A DNA stretch of 64,000 nucleotides from Phyto melanocephala. Lineage: Eukaryota; Arthropoda; Insecta; Diptera; Rhinophoridae. How positions within the stretch are numbered: position 1 is the stretch's first letter; each line of letters opens with the position of its first letter. Positions 11,953 to 23,051 of this stretch are shown here, piece after piece. The position numbers were made by a program, and so were the translations under genes. Under the pieces are notes generated by a model. It searched no databases. It had not been told where the DNA came from and worked only from the letters and a program-made list of their open reading frames with translations. The stretch lies in assembly GCA_941918925.1 (NCBI GenBank), contig OW799237.1, positions 94,213,015-94,277,014 on the forward strand. Direction: 5' to 3'.

Positions 11953-12269
11953 AAGATTTTGTTTTATCTATTTTCATTTTATTGTTGAACTTAAATGTTT
12001 TAAAGACTTTATTATCTTCATTCTGGCTCCAGTTCATTTTTATACTAAATTTCTCATTTTTATATGAACAAATCAATTTTTGTTTGTGATAATGATAGAA
12101 TATACTAGAAAAGTAATTTCATTATCACAAATAAAAATTGATTTCTTCATATAAAAATAAGAAATTTAGTATAAAAATGAACTGGAGCCAGAATGAAGAT
12201 AATAAAGTCTTTAAAACATTTAAGTTCAATAATAAAATGAATGAAGATAATAAAGATTTTGTTTTATCT
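11953..12269. repeat. Long near-perfect inverted repeat (about 121-bp arms) flanked by 17-bp direct repeats
   Basis: The left arm 11975-12095 and right arm 12119-12239 are near-perfect reverse complements around a 23-bp loop (12096-12118). They share CTGGCTCCAGTTC / GAACTGGAGCCAG and CTTTATTATCTTCATTC / GAATGAAGATAATAAAG. The direct repeat AAGATTTTGTTTTATCT occurs at 11953-11969 and 12253-12269, one on each side. No protein is encoded. If transcribed it would form a hairpin of about 120 bp. It could be a foldback element, a template-switch product or a hairpin-RNA locus. Confidence 0.85.
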
Positions 12270-12721
12270 TAAAAAGAATATAAAAAAATTTTTAAAGTTG
12301 TATTTGCATAAATAATCCTTTGAAATTTACCTAATGAAGAAAGTACATTAAAAATTTTGTACAAATAGAAATAATAACAAATTAGCTTTAAACAGAAGAT
12401 TTATTGAAAGTTTACTTTTCATAAATATTTTTTTTAACTTAATTTTTTGGTAAAATTTATATAAATCGAAGAAGATTTTTTAAGTTTTTATTAGATAGCA
12501 CACTTTCACTCTGGACGTAAAGTTTGTATATGGAACCAAGTCAGTCAATTCCTTGTAGTTAATAAGAACTCGATTTATTGTAAACTTCATCTTGGCGAAT
12601 ATTCCGACGAAACTTGAACCTTCACCCGTTTATTAAGTGGTTTTTGAAGTGTTTAAAAAAGGCCTACGATTTTCCCCGAAAAATATTGACAGCGTCTAGG
12701 ACGCTAGGAATCATACGTATG

Positions 12722-13218
12722 TATGTTTCAAAAAAAAAAAAAAAATATATAAAAAGATAAAAAAGAACAATAAAAATATAAATAATATATAAAATAAAAA
12801 TAAAAAAAATATAATTTTTTGGCTCAGCTGGGATTCGATGCCACGTTCACTCTAACCAGTATACCACGTTTGAATGTATGTATGTGTTGTATGTTGTTGT
12901 TGTGAAAAAATAAACGAGGTGGTCGTGGTTTTTTGTTTATAACTCAGTTGTTTATGTACCGATGTTTCTGATTTTAAATACGGATCTACTCCCGAAAATT
13001 TCTGATATTTTTATACCCGGGTCCAGGCGATGTCGGGGGGCTTCAAAAAGTTGATTTTAATCAACACACGGATAGACGGACAGATGGTCAGGGCTTTATC
13101 GACTCCCCTATTCAAAAGCTTTCAGAAAATATATACTTTATGGGGTCGGAAATAAAAAAATTTAAAAATTTCACACGGAATAACAAACCTTTTTCACTGT
13201 GTGAAGGGTATAAAAATG
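12722..13218 (+). repeat. Dispersed repeat, GGGTATAAAAA family, copy 2 (left end missing)
   Basis: Carries the family core: GGCTCAGCTGGGATTCGATG (12820-12839), ACGAGGTGGTCGTGG, CACGGATAGACGGACAGA, CTTTCAGAAAATATATAC and the end GTGAAGGGTATAAAAA (about 13200). An A/T-only tract of about 90 bp precedes the core, as in the other copies. The left ACAAGTAA terminus is absent. Confidence 0.75.
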
Positions 13219-13659
13219 TTCTATTTGATTCAAATATAAAGCCGGCGGCATCATTTAGTTAAAAACAAACTTTGATGAGATCATCACCGCCAACAGCGAC
13301 AACCAATTATCAATCACAATATTATTAAGGCCGACCTGAACAATACATACTACGAAAAGTCATACTAACCAACGAATGCCACAATAAATATTCGGCATAA
13401 ATGAATTGCGATTAAGGATATCATTTGCGGAGGTAACGTTCAATAACAACTAAGATAGTGCGGTTCACTCTGCTAGTTGCATATTTGTGTCAATAAACCA
13501 CAGTCTAGCAATGACCTCAAATTCAACATAAGCCGGAAACGTTTCTGAAATTTAATATCAAATCCGTACAGGATAAGGTATTAAACATGATAGTTATTTA
13601 CAAAGTAATCTTAGTTCTAAAAACAAAAATTTGGATTAAATTTTTTACATTTATATGCA
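13219..13659. other. Intergenic DNA, unassigned
   Basis: Moderately less AT-rich than its flanks (13260-13560), with CAATAAACC and similar elements. No reading frame, splice structure or repeat end that I can identify. Confidence 0.4.
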
Positions 13660-13925
13660 GTTTAATATAAGAAGAAGAAAAATAGAGAAGAGATAGATTT
13701 TTTGATTTTATTTTTGGACTTTGACAGCTGAAGTTTTAAATAAGTGAAGAGAAGAATCAGTTGACAAATTAAAACTATGTATGTGATGAATAAAATAGGA
13801 AAAAAATATAGAGAATAGAGAGATTTTTGTTTTTATCTTTGGACGTTGACAGCTGAAGTTTGAAATAAGTGAAGAAAAAAGTAATCAGCTGACAACTTGT
13901 AACTACCTGATCAATAAATAAATAT
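13660..13925. mobile_element. Two tandem truncated CAAGGC MITE fragments
   Basis: Two successive copies of the right half of the CAAGGC MITE: GACAGCTGAAGTTTTAAATA at about 13722 and GACAGCTGAAGTTTGAAATA at about 13847. Each continues into AATCAGTTGACA or AATCAGCTGACA, and the second ends near ACTACCTGATCAATAAATAA. The outer termini are lost. Confidence 0.6.
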
Positions 13926-14066
13926 TAACATTAACAAAGACTTTTATAAAGTATTTTTTTAATTCGTTTAGACACCTTGTTTTTATCACTTTAGATTTTG
14001 TTATAAGAAATTAAAAACTTTTTAACAACTTAACGATTTATCAATATATTATACAAAATGTTACAA

Positions 14067-14660
14067 TAGGTTCGTTCGAGAACTCACAAATTTGTACGAA
14101 TTTGTACAAATTTTTACTGCATTTTACGAAATTGCGTTCGTTTACACAAATTTGTAGTAAATGAGAGCACAAATAGAGAGCGAAGAGTGACAGTTCTTGA
14201 CTGAGTATTTGCAAATTTTTACTTCAGAAATTTCTTGCAGTAAGATTTAGCAAAACCAAAAAACTTATGATTCAAAAGGTAAAGAAACAAAAAGTATACA
14301 ATTTGTGAAAAAAATATTAAAAAAAGGAAAATCCAAACAAAAGTGCAAAATATTATTGAATTTAAATTGTTTGTGAAATAAAGTTAGTAAACAATGTCTA
14401 CAGATGAAAGAATGGAACTGCCTGAATCTGGCGCAGGTATACATACTTAAATACATATTTGCACATATGTATGTACATAGTTCCCGTTAAACAACACAAT
14501 ATTTATTTGCCATCAGCTGTTGCTTCAATCTTACGAATTTTTACAAATGTCTGTTCGAGTACTTTTTTGGACAAATTCTCTTTTTGAGAGTAAAATTTTC
14601 AATTTACTAAATAATTACTCATTTACTACAAAGTGCAGTAAAAGTACTCGAACTAACCTA
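14067..14660 (+). mobile_element. TIR-bounded DNA element containing a gene-like exon
   Basis: Imperfect 18-bp terminal inverted repeats: TAGGTTCGTTCGAGAACT at 14067-14084, and a 14643-14660 end that reads TAGGTTAGTTCGAGTACT on the other strand (15 of 18 match). Subterminal ACAAATTTGTA-type motifs follow on the left. No clear target duplication. The interior (14265-14440) looks like a 5' UTR, an ATG and a splice donor, so it may be a deletion derivative of an autonomous element that kept its first exon. Confidence 0.55.
14394..14436 (+). CDS. Candidate orphan first coding exon (14 codons plus splice donor)
   Basis: An ATG in the context AACAATG opens MSTDERMELPESGA and is followed by CAG|GTATAC, a plausible donor. 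The codon content is more gene-like than the surrounding A/T sequence. No downstream exon was found. Because it lies between the TIRs of 14067-14660, it is more likely the first exon of a transposase or passenger gene whose remainder was deleted than a host gene. Low confidence. Confidence 0.25.
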
Positions 14661-14908
14661 ATATTAATATATTGTACAAAAAATTCCGATAATTCGTAAT
14701 AGAAAGGGCCGATTGCTTTTTACGATTTATATGAGTTGTCAAAATAAAGAGATTTCGATTTATCGAGGTTTAATTTAAAAAAACAAATTAAAGGGGTTTG
14801 AATTGAATGAGGGGTAAATTAGAAACAAATGATTTAAGATGGCTGCAATTTATATAAATTAAACAATAACACAAACAAAATTTTACTTTACAACTTGAAG
14901 AAGTTTTT

Positions 14909-15657
14909 CAAAGCATATTCATACAGATATTTAACACGGCGAATTAATACATCAAAGCAACTGTTTTGTAGATATTTTCTGTCAAGGCAAATTCAGGGAT
15001 CAAAAAGTTGTTATAATCAGTTTAATTTAGAAAAAAAAATTCAAAAAAGAATACATATTTTTGAAACGTGAGAAAGGATTTAAAAATAATAAATATAAAA
15101 ATTTTTGTATATTTGTTTTCAAATAAGTACACTAACGTTAATTGTTCAATATTGCAACGTAAATCTCATTTTCCAACCCTGCAAAAAAAAATCAAGGTGA
15201 ATTAAAAAAAATTTGAAATTATGCTTATCGGTTAGATCAAGGCATATTTATACAGGTATATGCAACAGCGAATTGATACAACAAAGCAACTTTTGAGGGG
15301 ATGTTTTATGTTAATGCCAATTCATATATCAGGGATGGAAAAGTTGTTATGACATATTGAATATAATAAAATTTTATTAAAAAAAGAATAAAATTTTTGG
15401 TAAACATTTTTAATGACGCAAAAGCAACAAATATACATAAATTTAGTACATTTATTATCAAATAAATACACTTAAGTTAATTGTTAAATACCGAAGCCAA
15501 AATCACATTTTCCTTCCCTGCATTAATAAATAAATTCATGACAAATTCAACCAGTTTTGACAAAAAGTTTCCCCATCAGCTGGGCTGATAATTTCACCTG
15601 TATAAATTCGCCTTAGATCAGATGTTACGACGAAATTACATGTATGAATATACCTTG
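14909..15657. mobile_element. CAAGGC-type MITE, second family, outer copy with a nested copy
   Basis: The left end CAAAGCATATTCATACAG with ...CGGCGAATTAATACATCAAA matches the left end of the MITE at 40458. The right end at about 15635-15657 (TGTATGAATATACCTTG) is its complement. Another family member (15238-15615) is inserted inside. No ORF. Confidence 0.65.
15238..15615. mobile_element. CAAGGC-type MITE, second family, inner copy
   Basis: Termini are CAAGGCATATTTATACAGGT and a right end TGTATAAATTCGCCTTAG. TTAGATCA occurs at both edges (15232-15239 and 15613-15620), an 8-bp duplication overlapping the termini. It closely resembles 40458-40818 (shared CAGCTGGGCTG near the right end). It is inserted in the older relative at 14909-15657. 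Confidence 0.75.
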
Positions 15658-16869
15658 AAGCATCCACTATGAATTCTCTTTTATTCAAAATTTATAGAAG
15701 CGTTCATTCGTTTATTGTCGACTGCTAAAATTATGTTCTTATTTTTCGATTATGATAAAGTTTTTTGCGTGTTTTTATTTGACGTTTTTACGTCAAACAA
15801 ACTAGTCTTAAGAAATAGAATGCCTTTCTATTTTTTTTAACATGTTGGTTTCTATTCTAAATTTTAATTGATTGTTTACGTCTAAGACTATAAATTACAA
15901 AAAAAAAAATAATAATAATATGGTTAACGAGGCGCCAAAAATGTATGAGATTTTTGCGAAATTATGAGTTTTTCTCAAGAGACCAGCTTTTTATTTCAAA
16001 TTACTGAGGTTTTTAAATTAACAGAGCACGAATTATCGCGGTTTGACTGTGTTATGAGGCGTGGCAAAAATTAAACTGGACTAAGCCCTTTGATTTTTAC
16101 TGCAGAATCATCTTAGGTAGTAGACATTATTAAAAAAAAAACAAATTTAGCTCTGCTAAATTTATAATATGTCCTCCACCGGCAACACTTATACATGACG
16201 AAATGGTCTCTCAAAATTTCACGTAACTTTTATTCACAAAAATCAATATTTAAACGCATGCTCTCGCCATCATTGATTGTTGAATTTCATAAAATATGAA
16301 AATTTGGCGCCATTTACTAAAAATTTAAAATTTTTACCGACACTTTTTTCCATGCGTACGTATGTATTTAAGAGAACTTATTTAATATTTATGAAAAATT
16401 ATTTTCTTAGTAGATGCATCATCAGCAACAGTTCTCTTTAAGTCAACATTGAAACTGTATAAGAGTAACAATGTGCAGAATTTTGTTACACTCTTTTTAT
16501 CCTTTTAAATTATGCTCTGTATAATCGAAATTTCTTAAGGCCATAAATAGTTATTTCATTTTCGAGGTCTTGTTTTATTATTTAAGATAAATGCATCTTG
16601 TGAAATTATTTTATGGCTTAGTAACTAAGTATAAACTACTTTAAAAGAATGTATTTAATAAAAAAATAAAAAATTATTTAACAGAAATTAACCCATTAAA
16701 ATCATTCAAATTTACTTGTATGAAAAACACACAAATTCTTTTAAACTAAGAACTTTAAGTAAAATTTTTTTCCAAATTAAAAAAGTTTAAAATATTTTTT
16801 ACTATAAATGAAGTACAAGTGGAAAATTTTTTGCATTTTTTTAATGTAATTGCCAAACTTTTGGCTTTA
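15658..16869. other. AT-rich intergenic DNA
   Basis: No supported gene. A few less AT-rich patches (16020-16200) show no recognisable terminus or motif. Confidence 0.45.
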
Positions 16870-17210
16870 TTAGCTCACATTTCATATTTTGAAATAATTT
16901 CTGATATTAGGCCTCCGAGACTGCGCCTTATGAGCGCCATTATAGCGTTCCAATTGTCCACCTGTTCTTCGAGCAAACCCAGTCTTACTTCGTCAAGAGT
17001 GCGTCGAATTTTGGCTTTTAAATATTTACTCGTTGCTGGTTTTTCAACACAGAACACAGATTTGACGTATTCCTACAATAAGTAGCCCAAAAGTGTCGCA
17101 TCACACGAACGAGGCAGCCAATTCACAAGTCCATTGCTTAAGCTACTGCGGTCACCAAACGTTAAGCCCATCAAAAGTGATAGTTTCCCCCGCTGATGGT
17201 AAGTTGCGCC
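16870..17210 (-). pseudogene. C-terminal fragment of a Tc1/mariner-like transposase
   Basis: Read on the minus strand, about 17150-16875 gives LPRSCDATLLGYLL, then after a stop CVEKPATSKYLKAKIRRTL, then a stretch ending GGLISEIISKY. This is a decayed version of the family's C-terminus: ...PRSCDLTPLDYFLWGYLK, ...KPATIDALKANI, ...RGGHLNEIIF. The last catalytic acidic residue region is altered and only the C-terminal third remains. The plus-strand frame at 16819-17085 is its shadow. Confidence 0.65.
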
Positions 17211-17685
17211 ATTTCCTTGCTACCATTTGATCTGAGATGACGTGAGCACTAAAAAAAATCATTTACCTGTAGGGTTAAAAATTCACAGTTATGTTGGCAC
17301 TAGTTTCGGACTTAAAGACAAATGGGCCTATGACATCTTTAGCATGTAAACTGTACCAAACAAAACACATGTAAAATTTTCACGCAAAAGAGCACTTTAA
17401 ATTCTCACATTTTTACCCGGCACTACTAGTTTTATATTGAAGTTAAATTTCTAGAGCTTTGAGTTGTTTCAAATAAGATGAAGCTGATTTTCTTTACCAG
17501 AGGTGTTTGGACGACCGAAACTTAATAGAATAGAAATATAGTTAGTTTAGTGAAATATCTAAGTATAGTCCTTATTGTTGAAGGAGAAATATACACAATA
17601 GACAGGAAATTATAATCAAATAAAGAATAAATAAAGCCTGAACGTCTACTAAGTACAAGTTAAAATCCTGCAATCAAAAGTGGTA

Positions 17686-18530
17686 AAATGGTGGTTGTAA
17701 GTCCCGTTCTGATGTATGGATGAACTGTGTGGTGGAAAGAGTGGAAAACAATTGTTGTAAGAAGCTTTTTACCAAGGTCGAGATATGTGCTTAACTTGAC
17801 GTCACTGGTGCATTTAAAAGTGCTTACAGGTGGCGCTGGGCACTATTCCCAGCACTGTACCTAGAGAGTTATTTGTGAAGGTTATGGCGGCTAGAAGCCT
17901 ATTTCGGCGAGTTGGGTCGGGATTGGATACATTACTTAATATTGGCAACTCTAAGGTTTTACGGGAACCCGGTCTACAGAATTATACCCTACTAAATGAG
18001 AGACGGACAATATAGTCATAGAGATCTGTTTTGATGGGGCACCTGAAAAGAAATTTTAATTAGGATTTCAGGCAGGTGTACAATGCATTTAAGGAGAACA
18101 TCAAGAGGTTTAGCTTATTATTGTTGAGTTTTCCTGGCAATGCAATAGTTTCCACAATGTAACATGTACCGAGGGGTAGATATGTTAATCATTACATTGA
18201 TAGTCAGACAGCTCTCAAAGCCTTAGAGGGACATTACATCAAATCAATGCCTTATAGAGGCCTTAGGAGGTTTATTTAGAAAATTATAGGTTTATTCGAA
18301 TTGGTTATCTGGGCACTATCGGTAATGAAATTGTGGATAAACTTGCACGTTGTGATTCTGCTCTATAGTCAGTATATGACGAGAGTATGGTTAAGACATC
18401 AATGGACCACTGTTGTGGTCTGTCATTCAAAACTGCGCTAACGTGGAAAAAGCAAAAAGGAGTGCTGGACGTTAAGAGCTTTACGGACAAGGGTAAACTC
18501 AGCAGGCACTAAGGCACGTCTACGTTCAGA
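17686..18530 (+). pseudogene. Decayed I-clade/LOA-like LINE: RT C-terminus and RNase H
   Basis: With many stops and shifts, the plus strand reads VVVSPVLMYG.TVWWK (about 17690), then LTGGAGHYSQHCT (about 17825), AAR(S/T)L (about 17890), SDSSQSL (about 18205) and RIGYLGTIGNEIVDKLARCDSA (18298-18363). This matches the C-terminus of insect non-LTR retrotransposons that keep an RNase H domain (SDSQAAL..., WVPGHSGI.GNE.ADELAR). It is non-functional. The clade call is by motif order only. Confidence 0.7.
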
Positions 18531-19746
18531 GTAACTAACAAATTTCTACAATTTCAAAGTTTTTTCTTTCAGCTGCGTAACAAAAAGTAAACAAAAATTT
18601 TCAGACTTGAATTTCGGCTTATTTTTTTTACACATAACTTGTATGACAACTTCAAATTAAAAGTCAGACAACAAAAATTAGCAGTGCACGAGTTTTTATG
18701 ACTTATGTTAAAAATATTAAATGTTAAATAATTTTTAGTAAAGGCGAGAAACGTTGTTTTTTAGGCGTATATAAAATTTATTGTTTTTTATTTAGTAACT
18801 GATACCAAATCACCATGGCAAATCACCTAATGCCAAAGTATCATGGTGTTTGAGTGTAATCGTAAATGGTTTACTAAGATTTTACGATTAAACCCCATAA
18901 AACTTTTCCTCGTAGGATTTTCCAAAGACGCAAATCTATATAAATTAAGTGCAGGTGACCGATGACCTTAAACTTAACGTAACCTTGAAAATTTAATTTC
19001 TTGAATCCGTAAAACTGTGCTGTCCTTATAACGATGTCATACTTTATACTAAATTTATAATTTTTTTTTTTAAATCTGGCCTCTCCTACTTCATATCTTT
19101 ATATCTAGAACATAATATTTCAGAAGGCAATTTCTACATTTGTTTGAAGATATTATTTTTTACTCTGTACCACTTTTTATAATTTTATATGAAATCAAAC
19201 ACATACATACGTACTTATAGATGCATACGTATAAAATGGTGCATTTGTATGCATATTTTTAAAATACAAACAACAATGTGAGCAAAACGTTAACACAATA
19301 TTGCCAAGTAATAAAAAAAGGATAAAAAAAAGTAAAATCTAGATGACAAACTGCTAAGAAAGAAAATAATTTTATAGCAGCCTTACTGAGTCCCCTTTGT
19401 ATAGTGGCATGACATTGTCCTTGAAAAGGATATAAATTTCTTATATGTAAGTATTTGCATAAGTATTTAAGGATGGAAAGAAAAATATCAGAAAATTATA
19501 AAAAGATGAGTATAACACATATCGTCATCTTTCCTGCAAAAGTCAACAAATTTTGCACCTATAAAAGATCTAGATCCTATAAAAGTTCCAGATTTTTAAT
19601 GGAAATATTTCATTAAGACTGAGGCACATAGAATCCGTCACACGTCATCTATCGTTTTCCGTTAAATAAAAGATTTCCCATTAATCATTAATGATAAGTA
19701 CTGAAGTTGGGTAACGTAGAATTGAACAGTTTGATAGCTACTGGGT
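18531..19746. other. AT-rich intergenic DNA
   Basis: No genes, termini or long frames that I can support. Confidence 0.45.
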
Positions 19747-20132
19747 GGGCCAAAAGTCACCATTGGTTTAACAAATTTAATAACTTTTTCGCTTATATTC
19801 TTTGTTATATTAATTTTCTAATTTTTTTTAAGCTTATATTATTAACACCTGGAGAATAAATAATGGAAAGATTCAGAACTAAATAAAGAACCAGAATAAG
19901 TAATATAATTTTATTATTTAAATCATCAATTTATTATTTTGACGCAAATAGCATGTTGTCGACATTTGAAAGTCAGAATTTCGTCCTCTGAAGCACTGAT
20001 TCGTTTCTTAGTCAGTCACCACCAACATAGCACCGTAAGAGTTTTGCCTGAAACCGTTAGACCAGGTTTAATTCACACTGCGAAAAATGTCAAACATTTA
20101 AAGCAAACAAAGTGTTAACGAAACACCAGTAG

Positions 20133-20481
20133 TGCGATTCACTAACTTGTCTTAACGATAATCGTATCGTTAACAACAACTTTATCGATTTTGGTATTCA
20201 GTTAAAAATTTTAAAGACAATTGTTATTCTTATCTTAACAATAATAATTTTGTTGTTGTTTATTTTATCGACAAAAAGTTAAACTTCATACCCGACGCAG
20301 TGGTTATTTATTTAGTGGTGAACTTATCTTAACATCTTTTATGACAATGATGTACATTTAATGTAACAGTTGTCGAGTATCGTTAAAAAGTATTTAGTGA
20401 ATTGCATAATCGTTGGTGCAAACAACAACTCGTGCCGACAAATTAAACGATTGTCGGATCGTTAAAAGTTATTGAATCGCA
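20133..20481. mobile_element. Nested MITE with TGCGATTCA termini
   Basis: The left end TGCGATTCACTAACTTGTCT and its following TTAACGATAATCG are inverted at the right end (CGATTGTCGGATCGTTAAAA...TTGAATCGCA, ending 20481), giving TIRs of about 35 bp. ATCG/TTAACGATA motifs recur inside. It interrupts the transposase region of the family A element. No coding capacity and no clear TSD. Confidence 0.65.
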
Positions 20482-20503
20482 TCACAGAAACATCTACTGG
20501 AAG

Positions 20504-21588
20504 CATAGCTGCCAGATTTGACGATTTATCGTCATTTTGACGATTTAACGTGCTAAAATTAAGTGTTGACGATTTGACGATTTATGCTATCTTTTTGACG
20601 ATTTTCAAGAATTCAAGTTTGCAACATTTTTCATTACATTTATATCAACCTTAAATTAAATAAAAATAATTTGTAACGGTTTTTTATGTTATTAATAATA
20701 GAACAGAGTGAAGGGAAACATCGACCATTATTTAATGTGTTAGTGTGGGTAATTTTTCCACTTTGTACATTTTTAACATAGTATATGCCACATATTATCA
20801 ACTGATACCTACAACACGAACAAATATAAATTTGGAAGTGCGTTTAAAACAATTTTAGTTTTTTACGTTTATTTATTTAAATTATTTAAGTGACAAATTA
20901 ATATGCTTAAATACTTCAACAAAAAAGGGAAGTTCTTTTTAATTATACATTAAAACCTTAAAAATCAAACATTATATTTTCAATAGAAAACCAAGATGAT
21001 GAAAATTCTAGCAGCTCTTCCTCTGTAAGTAGAAATTTCATCCATTTTTTATACAAAACTTTGTAGTAGCTAAAATGAAATTTTAATGGTGTTTTTTACA
21101 GGTAACCAACAAGAAGAAGAAAATTAAGAAAGACTGGTTTGCAGATCCAGAAATAAATTTATGGGCTAAAAAGCGAAACGATGTAGTTTATTTTGGCGTT
21201 GTGCTCGTCTTACGCTTGCCTAAAGCTACCTTAATCGGTAGAAACTTTAGAAAGAAATGATTATAATTATTTGTCAATTAGTCTGAATTAGATGCAGCCA
21301 ATTCATTATTATTTATATACATATTAATATTTATTTTTCGAAATTAATTCTAAATTGTATTATATTTATTGTCATGTTCTAAACTTAAAAGGGTCTAATA
21401 AAACCATTGATCTCTCTGGATTTAAAAAGTTTGTTATGTTATGCATTAAATAAAAAAATGTTTTGTTTTGAAAAATGCGTTTTTTTATTTTGACGTTTTT
21501 ATGACGATTTGAGTAAACTATTTGACGATTTTGACGATTTTTTTCCCCAAATTAGACGATTTTGCCCCTATTTTATCTGGCAGCTATG
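20504..21588 (+). mobile_element. Nested DNA transposon with perfect 14-bp TIR and 8-bp TSD
   Basis: The TIR CATAGCTGCCAGAT (20504-20517) is perfectly inverted at 21575-21588, and ACTGGAAG is duplicated at 20496-20503 and 21589-21596. GACGATTT motifs crowd both subterminal regions. An 8-bp TSD points to hAT or P-type elements. A small two-exon reading frame remains inside (20986-21260). Inserted into the family A element, so it is younger than that element. Confidence 0.88.
20986..21260 (+). pseudogene. Spliced reading-frame remnant inside the TIR element
   Basis: Acceptor TTTCAATAG, then about 38 nt (frame NQDDENSSSSSS) ending at donor GTAAGTAG (about 21024). An intron follows to acceptor TTTTTTACAG (about 21101), then VTNKKKKIKKDWFADPEINL... 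to a TGA at about 21258-21260. The frame is continuous across the proposed intron. No upstream start exon is visible, and the end (LIGRNFRKK) looks like an internal-deletion fusion. It is probably the leftover of the element's transposase. I recognise no domain in it. Confidence 0.4.
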
Positions 21589-21789
21589 ACTGGAAGGCGT
21601 TCTGCTCTGCTAGAAATGGCTCGTACGTCACTATGTTGTATTTTAAAAAGGTTTACTGTTATTCCCATACAATTAGTGCAAAAATTAAAACCCGCAGATC
21701 ATTGACAACGTCTAAATTTTGCAGCTTAATTTCAGCAGATGACTAGAAAAGAAATTAACTTTATTGAAAATTTTATTATGAGTGATGAA

Positions 21790-22441
21790 GTTTATATTTG
21801 TATACCCTTCACCTGTGGTGCACAAGGGTACATATAGCTTTGTCATTCCGTTTGTAATTTCTACAATTTTCATTTCCGACCCCATAAAGTATATATTTTC
21901 TGAAAGCTTATAAATAGAGGAGTCGATTAAGCCCTGACCGTCTGTCCGTCTGTCTGTGTGTTGGATGAAATCAACTTTTAGAAGCAACTCTATGTTCCTC
22001 AGATCTGTGTATGGTATCAATCTCTTGGAAATATCCAGAAATGAATCGCTTTTGAAATTCACCACAATCGCCCTATAACTTTCTGAGATATGAGCAAAAA
22101 ACCACGACCACCTCGTTTTTTCACAATTAAAACAACATACATATATACTGGTTAAAGTAAACGTGGCATCGAATCCCAGCTGAGCCAAAAAAAATTTTTT
22201 TTTATTTTTTTTTTTATTTTATATATTATTTATATTTTTATTATTTTTTTTTAATTTTTTTTTAATTTTTTTTTTGTAATTTTTTTTTAGAAACATACAT
22301 ACGTAAACTCAATTATAATTTTACAATGGTATGTTTTTTACATGTATGTACATATATACAAACAATTGTTATTGCATAACTACACGTTGTGAAGGGTATA
22401 TAACATTCGGTACGACTGAATATAGCACTGTTACTTGTTTT
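21790..22441 (-). repeat. Dispersed repeat, GGGTATAAAAA family, copy 3 (complete, nested)
   Basis: Minus-strand copy with both ends: ACAAGTAACAGTGCTATATT at its left end (plus-strand 22420-22440) and CACAGGTGAAGGGTATAC at its right end (plus-strand 21800-21815). It contains CTGGTTAAAGTAAACGTGGC, the tRNA-like GCATCGAATCCCAGCTGAG, an A/T-only tract (22190-22290) and CGGACGGTCAGGGCTTAATC. It splits the family A transposase between the FIMSDE motif and the SGFVNKQN motif. Confidence 0.8.
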
Positions 22442-23051
22442 TAAATTTTAAGTGGCTTTGTTAATAAGCAGAACTATAAGTTCTAGGGTTCACTCTATTT
22501 ATTAGGTGTACAGTATGGTGTGGCATTACATCTAAAAATATGATTAAGACTTACTTCTTTGAAAATGAAAATGGAAGTGCTGTAACCGCAAATGAAGAGC
22601 GGTATCGGTTTATGATTAAATTTTGTTTACGTTCTGCTCTTGAAAATTGACCTGAGATGTGGTATCATTAGAATGAAGCCACTTACCGAAACACAATGGC
22701 ACTTCTAAGTAAAAATTTTAGAGAGCGAATAATTTCCAGAAATCCAGTGCGTTCGACAGATTTGTCAGCACCCGACTTTTTTCTTTGGGGTTATTTGAAA
22801 AAACAAGTATAAGTATGTGATCAAGCCCCAGACCATCTTTGGCGTTACTGACACAAATTTTAAAAGATGTTATGAAAAATGCTCTAAAACGACCCCAACA
22901 TTGCGAAGCTGCAATGTACATGACCCTATGACATTATTTTCCATATATAATGCAAAAAAAAAACTTTATTTTGTATATTTTATAATTTAAAAAAAGATAC
23001 AAATATATAAACGAAAAAGTTACTAAATTGTAAAACCCCTGACTTTTTTTT

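Larger units (their letters stand above)
19747..23051 (+). mobile_element. Family A Tc1/mariner-like transposon with three nested insertions
   Basis: Long imperfect TIRs: AAAGTCACCATTGGTTTAAC...TTTAATAACTTTTTCGC at 19755-19798, and its complement at about 23005-23051 (GCGAAAAAGTTACTAAATTG-like, then AACCCCTGACTTT). Removing the insertions at 20133-20481, 20504-21588 and 21790-22441 leaves a transposase-like reading: ETSTGRRSA.LEMARTSLC, YP(I)QLVQKLKPADH, NFIENFIMSDEVYI, (L)SGFVNKQNY.FWGS, FFENENGSAVTANEERYRF and DLSAPDFFLWGYLKK (22758-22802). The first catalytic Asp (in MSDE) is visible. Frameshifts and stops make it dead. Without the insertions it would be about 1.2-1.6 kb, normal for Tc1/mariner. 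Confidence 0.75.

Noticed and set aside
21712..22188. 158-codon minus-strand frame, with a similar frame at 62976-63251
   Set aside because: Both come from copies of the same dispersed repeat. Other copies do not keep the frame, so similarity reflects repeat identity, not coding.
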